Part shown: in pieces, positions 7,929-16,127 of the stretch | How positions within the stretch are numbered: the first letter of the stretch is position 1 | Layout of the letters: every line of letters begins with the position of its first letter | From: Acetomicrobium sp. UBA5826 | GTDB taxonomy: Bacteria > Synergistota > Synergistia > Synergistales > Acetomicrobiaceae | Length of the DNA stretch: 37,205 nucleotides | Direction: 5' to 3' | NCBI RefSeq assembly: GCF_002433005.1 | Contig: NZ_DJHF01000022.1 | Location: forward strand, 112,510 to 149,714 | Program-made: the position numbers and the translations under genes | Notes under the pieces: model-generated | What the model was told of the DNA's origin: nothing | Database searches by the model: none | Seen by the model: the letters and a program-made list of their open reading frames with translations, nothing else

Positions 7929-9106
7929 TCTTGCGACGTTACGGCATTCTCATCCTGATCATCTTCCTCATTTTGGCATTTTTGGCCCCGCTTTTCATGG
8001 GACCTGCAAACGAAACGGTAGCTCCCCCCTTTTCCAAGCCACTCTGGCTCGACCTTAAATCGCCGGCTCCCCGATCTTACAGCGTGAAGGACGAGATCTT
8101 CTCCTTCAAATGGGACGGCAATCCTCCTGCGACATTCTCTCTAAAAGGCACCGTATCCTTCGACAGACCTCCCGAAAGGGCCTTTATTTTACTCGTAACG
8201 CCAAGCGGAGCTTACAAATTGGCGGATCTCTCGGGAGCCAAAAGGTTCGATATCGACATTGATTCCAGGGATGTGCCCCTGAAATTAGAGTTGGGCATGG
8301 ATCCCTTCTCAGACCTTTCGGAGATCGCCTTCTCCGAAAGGGGCATATACGAATTAATCGTTAAATCCGACGAGGATGCGACCATCGATCTGAACCTGGA
8401 CATCCACGTCGGAAGATGGGGTATCTTTGGGACTGACCAAAGGGGAAGGGATGTCTTACGCCTCTTCGTGGAGGGCATCAAAATTTCCCTCTTGGTGGGA
8501 ATATCCGCCACTTTGCTGGCCTCTACGCTGGGAATGGGGTTGGGCTTGCTGGCAGGTTATTTGGGCGGTTTCGTCGATTCGGCGATAATGAGGATGATCG
8601 ACGTCCTGCTTGCCATACCGACTCTACCGATATTGATGGTTATTTCAGGGATATGGGGAAGAGGGCTCTGGCAGATTGTACTGGTGTTGTCCATTTTTTC
8701 CTGGATGGGAACGGCACGGGTCGTCAGAGCTATGACGCTATCGATCAGAGAAGCTCCTTACATTGAAAACCTTCGAGCCCTGGGAGCGCCAACGGGATAC
8801 ATCTTGGCCCGACATCTCGTGCCGGAAGCGCTGCCTCTTCTGCTTGCCCAAATGGCGCTCGGCGTGCCTGGGGCGATACTGGCCGAAGCGGGGCTCTCTT
8901 TTCTGGGCCTTTCCGATCCTTTAATGCCCTCGTGGGGGCGGATGTTACACGAAGCTCACGTATTTGGCGCCTTCACAGGAGGCGCTTGGTGGCTTATATT
9001 TCCGCCTGGCCTGGGAATAGCCGCGATATGCCTTACCTTTATCGGCATAGGAAGGCAACTCGAGGAGAGAACAGATCCGCGATTGAAGGAGAGTTTGAGG
9101 AAATGA
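7925..9106 (+). CDS. ABC transporter permease, DppC/OppC type, with an extra extracytoplasmic domain
   Basis: A 393-aa permease, about 100 residues longer than usual. After the first membrane helix (about residues 6-25), a soluble, beta-rich-looking stretch runs to about residue 165 before the conserved FGTDQRGRDV block at 168. Ordinary members reach that block near residue 70-90. The rest is typical: five further helices and the coupling loop ENLRALGAPTGYILARHLVPEALP. The topology places the inserted domain outside the cytoplasmic membrane, where it could contact the permuted binding protein. The start overlaps the previous stop (ATGA) behind AAAGGTAAGG, and the stop overlaps the ATPase start. 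Confidence 0.92.
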   Translation: MILRRYGILILIIFLILAFLAPLFMGPANETVAPPFSKPLWLDLKSPAPRSYSVKDEIFSFKWDGNPPATFSLKGTVSFDRPPERAFILLVTPSGAYKLADLSGAKRFDIDIDSRDVPLKLELGMDPFSDLSEIAFSERGIYELIVKSDEDATIDLNLDIHVGRWGIFGTDQRGRDVLRLFVEGIKISLLVGISATLLASTLGMGLGLLAGYLGGFVDSAIMRMIDVLLAIPTLPILMVISGIWGRGLWQIVLVLSIFSWMGTARVVRAMTLSIREAPYIENLRALGAPTGYILARHLVPEALPLLLAQMALGVPGAILAEAGLSFLGLSDPLMPSWGRMLHEAHVFGAFTGGAWWLIFPPGLGIAAICLTFIGIGRQLEERTDPRLKESLRK

Positions 9107-9873
9107 TGGAGATTAGCCATTTAAGCGTTACCTACCCCAACGGCGTCGAAGCCGTTACAGATGCCAATCTAATGCTTTCACCAGGTGAGATAGTGGCGTT
9201 GGTAGGAGAATCGGGCAGCGGCAAAAGCAGCCTCCTTTACGCATCCCTTGCGCTTTTGCCCAGAGGATCCAAGACATCGGGTGAAGTCTTTTTAGACGGC
9301 ATGAACTTCTTGAGCCTTCCCCACGACAGGAAAAGGCAATTCAGATGGAAGAAGGTATCTTTGGTACTTCAAGGTTCGATGAACTCCTTCACTCCTGTCT
9401 TGGCGATGGAAAGACAGTTCGTCGAGGCAATGCAAGAACATCTGAATATGAAGGAGACAGACGCAGCGGCCAGGGCGGGCGAACTTCTTGAGGAAGTGGG
9501 CTTGGATCGAAAGTTTCTCCGTAGATTTCCTCACGAGATGTCGGGGGGCCAAAAACAGCGCTGCGCTATTGCGATGGCTCTATGTTGCAGCCCCGATTAT
9601 TTGCTGGCGGACGAACCGACCACCGCCCTGGACGTCATAACGCAAGCTGAAATAATCGATCTCCTCAAAAGAATAGTGAAGGCACGCAATATGGGCATGT
9701 TGATGGTAACCCATGATTTGGCCCTGGCCGCCTCTATTGCCGATAAAATATCAGTTATGCACAGAAGCCGAATCGTGGAGACCGCCGAAAGGGATAGAAT
9801 TATTAACGATCCAAAGCACCCCCACACGATCTCTCTGATCAGATCCCTGCGCACAATGGAGGAAGAACATTGA
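9103..9873 (+). CDS. ABC transporter ATP-binding protein, DppD/OppD type (short form)
   Basis: A 256-aa ATPase with Walker A GESGSGKSS, Q-loop region VSLVLQGSMNSF, signature MSGGQKQRC, Walker B LLADEPTTALD and the H-loop VTHDL. A longer frame opens at 8932, but its first 57 codons lie inside the permease gene. ATG 9103 is preferred because AAGGAG lies eleven bases upstream and the ABC domain starts right after it; ATG 9106 is an equal alternative. It stops after the switch region and lacks the roughly 70-residue C-terminal cysteine extension common in OppD proteins, which its partner retains. It probably pairs with the next gene as a heterodimer driving import. Confidence 0.92.
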   Translation: MMEISHLSVTYPNGVEAVTDANLMLSPGEIVALVGESGSGKSSLLYASLALLPRGSKTSGEVFLDGMNFLSLPHDRKRQFRWKKVSLVLQGSMNSFTPVLAMERQFVEAMQEHLNMKETDAAARAGELLEEVGLDRKFLRRFPHEMSGGQKQRCAIAMALCCSPDYLLADEPTTALDVITQAEIIDLLKRIVKARNMGMLMVTHDLALAASIADKISVMHRSRIVETAERDRIINDPKHPHTISLIRSLRTMEEEH

Positions 9874-10793
9874 AAGAAGAGATAGTTTCGGCGGAAAATG
9901 TGACCCTCGCCTTCGGCAAAGAAAAAAATTATGCCCTTTCCGGCGTCTCATTTTCCATGCAGAGAGGCGGAAGCATCGCTTTTATAGGAGAATCAGGCAG
10001 CGGCAAGACTTCGATGTTGCGAATCCTCCTGGGACTTATTGAACCCACCCGCGGAAGGGTGCGCCTCTTCGGCAAATATTTGGATGAAGTCGGCGACGAA
10101 GAGCTTCGGGAGATAAGGAAAGCTTGCGGCTACATACCCCAGGATCCCTTCGGAGGTCTGCCGCCGATCCTTACTGCCCTTCAAGCTGTAATGGAGCCGC
10201 TTGTAATTACCCGATTAAACGTCAAAAAGACAGGACTGGAGAGAGCAAAGGAGCTTTTGTCATCTTTGGGCATAGGAGAAACCCTATGGAACAGAAAATT
10301 GATCCAGGGTTTCTCGGGTGGCCAGCGCCAGAGGATAATGTTGGCCCGTGCCCTCGTAACGGATCCGAAGCTGCTTTTCGCTGACGAACCCACTTCCATG
10401 CAGGATGCATCAACGCGCATGGATCTGGTCAATCTAATAAGAGGACACCACCGAAGAGGCATGTCCCTGATCTTCGTAACCCACGACCTCTTACTGGCCA
10501 AGGTCATCGCCGAAAGGGGGATTGTCCTTTATAGTGGTCACATGTGCGAAACAGGCCATACCGGCCCCCTCCTGAAAGATCCTCTCCACCCTTATACCAT
10601 GGCGCTTTCCGCGGCTCTTCCAAGGCTTGGAAAGCCAATCGAGATAAAGACGAAAAGAAGGCCCCTTCCTCCTCACTGGAAAGGCTGCCCCTATTTCTCC
10701 CTATGTCCCTACGCATCGGACAGATGCCACGCTCTTCCTCCCCTAAAGAAAATCGGAGACGACAGAAGCGTGGCCTGCTTCTTGTACTTTTAA
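9870..10793 (+). CDS. ABC transporter ATP-binding protein, DppF/OppF type
   Basis: A 307-aa ATPase completing the importer. It has Walker A GESGSGKTS, signature FSGGQRQRIMLARAL, Walker B LLFADEPTSMQDAS (the D-loop reads SMQD rather than the common SALD) and H-loop VTHDL. The C-terminal oligopeptide-type extension carries four cysteines in the pattern GCPYFSLCPYASDRC...VAC. The start is TTG at 9870, with GGAGGAAG at 9858-9865, overlapping the previous stop. The gene ends only four bases from the convergent MFS gene, with no terminator visible between them. Confidence 0.92.
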   Translation: MKEEIVSAENVTLAFGKEKNYALSGVSFSMQRGGSIAFIGESGSGKTSMLRILLGLIEPTRGRVRLFGKYLDEVGDEELREIRKACGYIPQDPFGGLPPILTALQAVMEPLVITRLNVKKTGLERAKELLSSLGIGETLWNRKLIQGFSGGQRQRIMLARALVTDPKLLFADEPTSMQDASTRMDLVNLIRGHHRRGMSLIFVTHDLLLAKVIAERGIVLYSGHMCETGHTGPLLKDPLHPYTMALSAALPRLGKPIEIKTKRRPLPPHWKGCPYFSLCPYASDRCHALPPLKKIGDDRSVACFLYF

Positions 10794-10797
10794 ACCT

Positions 10798-11988
10798 TTA
10801 CTGCCTGTGCTTTCCCAAAAACATAACAAAAGCCATAAAGGAAAGGAGCACAGCCAGCAAAACGAAGAGGATTACGTAAGCCAGCGCTTTGTCGTAGAGT
10901 CGCCCTATAATAAAACTTCCGCAAAAAAGAGAAATACCGTATGCGGCGTTGAATATGCCGTAGGCAGTTCCCCTGCGGGCAGGCGGAACGATATCGGCTA
11001 TAGCCGCTCGCATGATAGTCTCGTGAACAGCCATTACCAAACCCCATAATCCGACGCCAAGGCCCAAGGATATTGGATCTCTAGCAAAGGCAAAAAGCGG
11101 TATGGGAAGGGTGAAAACGGGAACGAAAAGAAGACACCTCAAACCAATGCTGTCATACAACCTTCCGACAATCAAGGCAAACAGGGCATCTATTCCCATG
11201 GCAATGGCGTAATATATCGGTATGCTCACGTCAGAGACGAATGCTCCCGATTTCATGTGATAGGCCATTATCTGAAATGGTATGAGTCCCACTCCAGCAA
11301 GACAGACGAACAACATATATCGCCAAAATACCCTCGGCAATTTGGCTTCCTTTTCCCCTTCCCCCTCTGCTTCCTCTTCCATCTCGAAACTCTGGGGAGC
11401 CGGAGTCGTCCTTTTTACAAGAGCCAATACAAGCAAAATCGACACTGCAGGTACAAATAGAAGCGAAAAACCCCCTCTAAAACCCAAGCCGAGGTATAGA
11501 GCAAGGGACATTATAAGCGGACCGATTATAGCGCCTATTTGGTCCATCGCCTCATGAATCCCAAAACCCCAACCTCTCCCCACCTGTTTGGTGGCATATG
11601 AAAGCAAAGCATCCCTTGCAGGGCTTCTGATGGCCTTTCCGAGCCGTTCGCCCAAAATAAATAGGGCAGCTATCTTCCACGAGGGCGCCACTGCGAGCAG
11701 GGGAACACACAAGATGAGACCATACCCCAAAAAGACCAGCGGCCAATATGCCTTGGACCGATCGGCCAAGCGACCGGAAAAAATGCGCACGGCGTAGCCA
11801 AGCAGCTCTCCAAAACCGACGACAAAGCCGACAGCTCCTGCGCTGGCACCAAGAGTTGCCATAAAAGCACCGGTGGAACTTCTGGCACCTTCGTAGGCCA
11901 TATCCCCGAAAAGGCTCACAAGCCCCATCATCAATATAAAACGCATGGAAGCCCTTCTCACATCGTAAACTTTCGATGAATCCTTCAT
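10798..11988 (-). CDS. Major facilitator superfamily transporter
   Basis: A 396-aa inner-membrane protein with about 12 hydrophobic segments in two halves separated by a charged, glutamate-rich loop (around residues 205-220). The loop after helix 2 has the MFS signature form GRLADRSKAYW and the second half has GRLYDSIGLR. The arrangement LVSLFGDMAYEGARS near the N-terminus resembles MFS proteins of unknown substrate found widely in anaerobes. ATG 11988 follows AAAGGGGGT, which supports this start. It is transcribed divergently from rubrerythrin. No substrate can be assigned. Confidence 0.88.
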   Translation of the reverse strand: MKDSSKVYDVRRASMRFILMMGLVSLFGDMAYEGARSSTGAFMATLGASAGAVGFVVGFGELLGYAVRIFSGRLADRSKAYWPLVFLGYGLILCVPLLAVAPSWKIAALFILGERLGKAIRSPARDALLSYATKQVGRGWGFGIHEAMDQIGAIIGPLIMSLALYLGLGFRGGFSLLFVPAVSILLVLALVKRTTPAPQSFEMEEEAEGEGEKEAKLPRVFWRYMLFVCLAGVGLIPFQIMAYHMKSGAFVSDVSIPIYYAIAMGIDALFALIVGRLYDSIGLRCLLFVPVFTLPIPLFAFARDPISLGLGVGLWGLVMAVHETIMRAAIADIVPPARRGTAYGIFNAAYGISLFCGSFIIGRLYDKALAYVILFVLLAVLLSFMAFVMFLGKHRQ

Positions 11989-12049
11989 TGCCGCTACCCC
12001 CTTTCGTATGATGGCATAAAACCACGGTCAAAAAAAACACTTATTGGCT

Positions 12050-12065
12050 TTATATATTGATATAA
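12050..12065. promoter_or_regulatory. AT-rich palindrome in the MFS/rubrerythrin divergent region
   Basis: TTATAT-ATTG-ATATAA is a perfect 6-4-6 inverted repeat located between the two divergent genes. It is loosely reminiscent of Fur/PerR-type AT-rich operators, but the half-site spacing does not match the 7-1-7 PerR box. A regulator is not assignable. Confidence 0.25.
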
Positions 12066-12110
12066 TAACCTAAGAGCGTTGACTTAATCTGGAGTATAAT
12101 ATGACCCTGC

Positions 12111-12139
12111 TTGACAAACAAGTTGAATTTATTTTAAAT
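12111..12139 (+). promoter_or_regulatory. Promoter for rubrerythrin
   Basis: TTGACA at 12111-12116, a 17-base spacer, and TTAAAT at 12134-12139 form a near-consensus vegetative promoter about 50 bases before the rubrerythrin start. Confidence 0.6.
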
Positions 12140-12191
12140 TATACATGCTTCCGAAATTATGGTGTATAAAATATTAGGGAGGGTGATACAG

Positions 12192-12746
12192 ATGGCTGTA
12201 AAGAACGCAATGACGGCTGATTTCTTGCGCTCCGCCTATGGTGGCGAGAGCATGGCCCATATGAGGTATCTGCATTGGAGCGAGATTGCACAAAAGGAAG
12301 GTTTTCCAAATATAGCCCGTCTTTTTAAGGCCATAGCCTATGCCGAACAGGTCCACGCTGGGAATCATTTCAATGTCTTAGATGGAGACATTGGCGACCA
12401 CTCTGTAACTGCCGGCGGCGTATTCGGCGGTAAAAAGACCGCAGAAAACCTGCTCGGGGGCATCATGGGAGAGGAGCACGAGGTGGAACAAATGTACCCT
12501 GCCTATTTGGAAGTGGCCAAGATGCAGGGGGAAAAGGAAGCCGTCAGGTCTTTCACCTTCGCCTTAGAGGCAGAAAAGATACATGCCGAACTTTACAAAA
12601 AGGCCAAAGAGGCAGCAGAGCAGGGCAAGGATTTCGAATTCAAGAAGGTTTACATCTGCCCTGTATGTGGACATACCGTCTTGGATAAACTTCCCGATCA
12701 GTGTCCCGTATGTGGAGCCAAAAAAGATATATATAAAGAATTTTAA
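12192..12746 (+). CDS. rbr: Rubrerythrin
   Basis: A 184-aa two-domain non-haem iron protein that reduces hydrogen peroxide in anaerobes. The ferritin-like four-helix domain supplies diiron ligands, including E19 (GGES), E52 and H55 (AEQVH), and later EEHE and EAEKIH. The C-terminal rubredoxin-like knuckle pair is YICPVCG and QCPVCGAKKD, as expected for electron delivery to the diiron site. ATG 12192 is chosen over ATG 12159 because GGGAGGGTGAT precedes it and MAVKNAMTADFL matches the family's N-terminus. It appears monocistronic, with a good promoter upstream and a terminator directly after. The physiological electron donor is not encoded nearby. Confidence 0.95.
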   Translation: MAVKNAMTADFLRSAYGGESMAHMRYLHWSEIAQKEGFPNIARLFKAIAYAEQVHAGNHFNVLDGDIGDHSVTAGGVFGGKKTAENLLGGIMGEEHEVEQMYPAYLEVAKMQGEKEAVRSFTFALEAEKIHAELYKKAKEAAEQGKDFEFKKVYICPVCGHTVLDKLPDQCPVCGAKKDIYKEF

Positions 12747-12772
12747 TCTTGGAAGATCGCAATAATGCAACG

Positions 12773-12813
12773 AAGGACGCCTGGTTGTAAAATCTAATCG
12801 GGCGTCCTTTTTA
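12773..12813 (+). terminator. Intrinsic terminator after rubrerythrin
   Basis: AAGGACGCC (12773-12781) pairs perfectly with GGCGTCCTT (12801-12809) across a 19-base loop, followed by a short T-run (to 12812). It sits 26 bases after the rubrerythrin stop. Confidence 0.8.
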
Positions 12814-12871
12814 TGCCCCCTGAAAAGTTTTGTCTCAAAAGAAAAAGGTCAAAGGGGTTAAATAGAAAAAA

Positions 12872-13783
12872 ATGAGCATGAGTCGGAGAAATCGAGCCTT
12901 TATCGAGGCAGCATCGGCAACCATCTTTTGGGGAGCCTCCTTTGTGGCCATGAAGATAGCCGTAAATGAGACGAGTCCATCCATGATAGTGTGGTTTCGA
13001 TCCCTGGCCGGATTCGGCGTTTTATCCTTATGGTTATGGAAAAGGAAAAATGGCGGGATATATGTATCGCCCAAGGATTTGTTATATATGGCCGCCCTGG
13101 GACTCATGGGAGTAACCTTTCACAACCTTATCCAGGCAGAAGCGTTGAAAACTGCTCAGGCAGCCACATCCGCCTGGATAGTATCGACCACGCCCTTGAT
13201 AATAGCCTTATTTGGGCGGATCTTTTTAAAAGAGAGGATCGCGAGGGAGGGAGTCATCGGCCTTTTTTCGGCAGCCCTCGGCGTACTGCTTGTCCTGGGG
13301 GAAGGAAGTTCGCTCTTGCCTAAAGGAATAACAGCAGGCGACCTGTTGATCTCCTTGAGCGCGATAAATTGGGCGGCCTTTACTGTAATTTCGAGAAAGT
13401 TCCTGGAAAGAAGGGACCAAATAGTCTCCCTCTTTTACATAATGTCCTTCGGTTGGCTTTTCTCGAACATACCTGTCTACTTTTCGGGCTTTTCCCTTTC
13501 CTTTTCCTGGCAGGTATGGATTAGCCTTCTCTTTTTAGGTGTACTGTGCTCCGGTATCGCCTACATATTTTGGTACGAAGCGCTATACGCGTTGCCAGCG
13601 TCTCAGGTCGGTGTCTTTATGTACCTCAACCCCTTGACGGCTACGATAACTGCCGTAATGCTTTTAAACGAATCGCTTTCCCTTAAAGACGCGGCAGGGG
13701 CCTTGCTCGTCCTCCTTGGACTATGGATGGTGAACAGGAAGAAAAGCAATGCCCCTCAGGTCGAAAATTCTTCTTTAAAATAA
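12872..13783 (+). CDS. EamA/DMT-family transporter
   Basis: A 303-aa protein with ten hydrophobic segments in two EamA repeats, inner membrane. The first repeat contains ATIFWGASFVAMK and a later EALKTAQAATSAW segment; the second contains the family hallmark GIAYIFWYEALYALPASQVGVFMYLNPL. The family exports or imports small metabolites such as amino acids; the substrate is not readable. ATG 12872 is followed by a second ATG at 12878; AAAGGGG upstream is 14-20 bases away, so the ribosome site is mediocre. It ends three bases before the convergent aldolase gene. Confidence 0.9.
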   Translation: MSMSRRNRAFIEAASATIFWGASFVAMKIAVNETSPSMIVWFRSLAGFGVLSLWLWKRKNGGIYVSPKDLLYMAALGLMGVTFHNLIQAEALKTAQAATSAWIVSTTPLIIALFGRIFLKERIAREGVIGLFSAALGVLLVLGEGSSLLPKGITAGDLLISLSAINWAAFTVISRKFLERRDQIVSLFYIMSFGWLFSNIPVYFSGFSLSFSWQVWISLLFLGVLCSGIAYIFWYEALYALPASQVGVFMYLNPLTATITAVMLLNESLSLKDAAGALLVLLGLWMVNRKKSNAPQVENSSLK

Positions 13784-13786
13784 TCC

Positions 13787-14710
13787 CTAACTCCCACAAA
13801 CCTCGGAAAAAACCTTCAAAGCATCAACTATTATTTTAGATATTTCTTCTTTTACTGCTCCACTGGCAGGAAGTATGGGCAATCTTGGAGATCCCCCGTG
13901 AAAGCCGACAATTTCCATGGCCGCCTTCATTCCCCCGATGCCGTAACGAGTTGTAACCGCTGCGTTAAGGTCTAGCAAGCCAAGCTGCAGTTTTCTGGCC
14001 TTATCCAAGTCGCCCTCTTTATAGAGATCGTGAATCGCTGCACAGTAATCCGGCAAGACGTTTGCCACAGCCAAGGTACCGCCCACTCCTCCAAGCATGA
14101 GCGTGGGCAAAAGGAAGCTCCCGGAACCGGCAAAGACGGCGAAATCATTAGGGCATTTTGCTATGATCTCTGCGATTTGGGAGATATTTCCCGAGCTATC
14201 CTTGATGCCGATGATATTGGGGTGTTTTGCCAACCTTGCCACAAGGCTCGACGTTAAGTTTATTCCCGTGTTCCTGGGCATGTTATAAAGCATCACGGGC
14301 ACCTTGCATTCATCGGCAATTGTCGTGAAATACCTTTCCAACGCCTCATCAGTCATATCGCTTTTGTAATAACTTGGCGTGACGACTAAAATCGCATCTA
14401 CGCCTATGTCGGCCGATTCATTGCTCAACATAATCGTCTCGCGCAAAGACTCGCATCCAGTCCCTGCTATGAGAAGCTTATTTCTGTCAAGCGTCTCTTT
14501 AACTGATTTCACTAGGGCGATCTTTTCCCGATAACTCAACAGGGGGAACTCTCCGTTGCTTCCCAGGACGACCAGTCCGGAAAGTTTAGTCTCGTTGAAC
14601 TTCCTGACGTTATCGCAAAAACCTTCCAGATCTAAGTCGCCAGCCTCATCAAATATGGTGGCTATTGGCGCGAATATGCCTTCCACTTTTTTCAAGTAGA
14701 TCACCTTCAA
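13787..14710 (-). CDS. DapA/NAL-family class I aldolase, 4-hydroxy-2-oxoglutarate aldolase-like
   Basis: A 307-aa TIM-barrel lyase with Schiff-base lysine K170 (IIGIKDSSG) and catalytic tyrosine Y142 (YNMPRNTG). The pyruvate carboxylate loop reads GSNGEFPLLS (from residue 50), which matches the 4-hydroxy-2-oxoglutarate aldolase (HOGA) branch rather than the GTTGE of true DapA. The C-terminal NAAVTTRYGIGGMKAAM block is also HOGA-like. A pyruvate-forming aldolase role is therefore more likely than lysine biosynthesis, but related 2-keto-3-deoxy acid aldolases cannot be excluded. Its ATG overlaps the stop of the upstream Fe-S gene (ATGA), indicating translational coupling. Confidence 0.88.
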   Translation of the reverse strand: MKVIYLKKVEGIFAPIATIFDEAGDLDLEGFCDNVRKFNETKLSGLVVLGSNGEFPLLSYREKIALVKSVKETLDRNKLLIAGTGCESLRETIMLSNESADIGVDAILVVTPSYYKSDMTDEALERYFTTIADECKVPVMLYNMPRNTGINLTSSLVARLAKHPNIIGIKDSSGNISQIAEIIAKCPNDFAVFAGSGSFLLPTLMLGGVGGTLAVANVLPDYCAAIHDLYKEGDLDKARKLQLGLLDLNAAVTTRYGIGGMKAAMEIVGFHGGSPRLPILPASGAVKEEISKIIVDALKVFSEVCGS

Positions 14711-15402
14711 CTTTCTCTATTTTTTGACCGAAGATAACGCTTCGTCCAGGGACAGGCAGCTATGCATATCCCACATATGGTAGCTCCAATTTCGGGACGT
14801 CTGGCGTTTTCACTAGTCTTCTTGTAACAAAGACTGGCATCGAAAAATTCCTCTCTTTTCAACGATGGATTCCATTCCCTTCCCGAGGGCGCCGAAACCG
14901 GACATGCGCTAACGCAGGAGTCACAACTACCGCATCGGGAGCTTCCTACCGGCTCACCACTGGGAAGGGCCATCTCCGTCAAGACGGAGGCCAGACGCAG
15001 GGCCGATCCATACTGCTCTGTCACTAAAAGGGCGCACTTGCCTATCCACCCGAGGCCTGCCCTTGTAGCTACAGTCTTGTGGGGCAAAGGCGTGACTAAT
15101 CTGTCGGCACTCACATTTGTTGTGGCCGGAATGTATTTGGCCTTCCATCCCCGCGAGGCAATAAAATCCGCAGTAAATTCCGCCAATTTGCCCAAAATTT
15201 CGTTGGCCCTGTGGTAAAGGGCCGCGTATTCGCCCGTTGGCCCGTCGCTTATTTGCGATATAACGTCGGGGTCAAGGGCATAGGCAATCGATATTCCAAA
15301 AGGCATTCCCGCTTCTGGAGAAATACCCTTTAGATCGGCAAAGCCGACCAAAGAAGCACCTCTTCGATGAAGTTCGTCCTTAAGTTCGAAAGCAAAATCC
15401 AT
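14707..15402 (-). CDS. QueG-related double [4Fe-4S] cluster protein (COG1600-like), short
   Basis: A 231-aa soluble iron-sulfur protein. Two ferredoxin-type motifs are present: CGSCDSCVSACP and, near the end, CGICIAACP, with an extra cysteine in DASLCYK. The upstream PHKTVATRAGLGWIGKCALL block is shared with epoxyqueuosine reductase. It is much shorter than QueG (about 350-380 aa) and lacks HEAT-like C-terminal repeats, so tRNA modification should not be assumed. ATG 15402 is preferred over ATG 15408, because a GGGGGG run at 15409-15414 leaves a six-base spacer for 15402 and none for 15408. It lies between PhoU and the aldolase in one run of genes. Confidence 0.82.
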   Translation of the reverse strand: MDFAFELKDELHRRGASLVGFADLKGISPEAGMPFGISIAYALDPDVISQISDGPTGEYAALYHRANEILGKLAEFTADFIASRGWKAKYIPATTNVSADRLVTPLPHKTVATRAGLGWIGKCALLVTEQYGSALRLASVLTEMALPSGEPVGSSRCGSCDSCVSACPVSAPSGREWNPSLKREEFFDASLCYKKTSENARRPEIGATICGICIAACPWTKRYLRSKNRES

Positions 15403-15413
15403 GATCATCCCCC

Positions 15414-16127
15414 CTAGGCTCTCCTCTTTAGCTTTTCCTTTATCCTCTCCCCCGTGACGCTGAAAAAGGCGCGTTCTGCTATGTTGCTGGCATGATCGCC
15501 GGCCCTCTCCAGATACCTGGACACCAGAAGCAGATCAGTGGCCTTCTTTACAGAATAGGGATCATCCATCTTTGTTGAAGCCATGATCTGAATTATCTCG
15601 GCAAATATGCCCCTGTTCAGCGCATCCACCTCGTCGTCGCGTTTAAAAACTTCTACCAACTTATCCACATCCTTCTCCTCGAAGGCCTTGATAGCCCCCC
15701 TTACCATCTCTATTACTATCCTTCCCATCTTCGGTATGTCGATCAAAGGCTTGAGCAGACCTTCCCTGTTTAACTCCAGTGCCCTTTCTGCTATATTCAC
15801 GGCCTGATCTCCGATGCGTTCTAATTCCGTAATAACTTTGATGATAGTAAAGACGAAGCGCAGATCCTCTCGGACCGGCTGGCGCATAGCCAATAAGCGA
15901 AGGCACTCCTGTTCAACCTCGACTTCCACTATGTCTATTGCATCGTCCTTGCCGATGACCTCTAAAGCCATATCGTCGCTTCTTTTCATGATGGCTTCCA
16001 AAGAATCGCTTATAGACAGTTCGACCAAATCGGCCATCGAATTGAGCCGCTCGAAGAGCCATTTTCTGTCCCTCTCGAAAAGCCCCCCAACCTTCTGATC
16101 ATCTTTGGACTCTCTCTTAAAGATCAA
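15414..16127 (-). CDS. phoU: PhoU-family phosphate signalling/transport accessory protein
   Basis: A 237-aa all-helical cytoplasmic protein with two copies of the PhoU metal-binding motif: ELERIGDQAVNIAE and YLERAGDHASNIAE. PhoU proteins restrain phosphate uptake and couple transporters to phosphate status. TTG at 16127 is preferred to ATG 16184: the region GGGAGAGAGG lies directly upstream of the TTG, no ribosome site precedes 16184, and the family N-terminus fits. The TTG start overlaps the NptA gene's end by 11 bases, so coupling with the sodium-phosphate transporter is implied. No pstSCAB or phoBR is present in the window. Confidence 0.9.
   Translation of the reverse strand: MIFKRESKDDQKVGGLFERDRKWLFERLNSMADLVELSISDSLEAIMKRSDDMALEVIGKDDAIDIVEVEVEQECLRLLAMRQPVREDLRFVFTIIKVITELERIGDQAVNIAERALELNREGLLKPLIDIPKMGRIVIEMVRGAIKAFEEKDVDKLVEVFKRDDEVDALNRGIFAEIIQIMASTKMDDPYSVKKATDLLLVSRYLERAGDHASNIAERAFFSVTGERIKEKLKRRA

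Noticed and set aside
11552..12040. 162-codon minus-strand frame overlapping the MFS start
   Set aside because: It overlaps the MFS gene in another frame and contains no transporter-like segments.
12079..12100. TTGACT followed by TATAAT upstream of rubrerythrin
   Set aside because: The spacer is only 10 bases, too short for a sigma-70 promoter; the TTGACA-N17-TTAAAT pair downstream is better.
13787..14710. Naming this gene dapA because dapF is in the window
   Set aside because: The GSNGE loop and NAAVTTRYGI block fit the HOGA-like branch, and it is 13 kb from dapF on the opposite strand.
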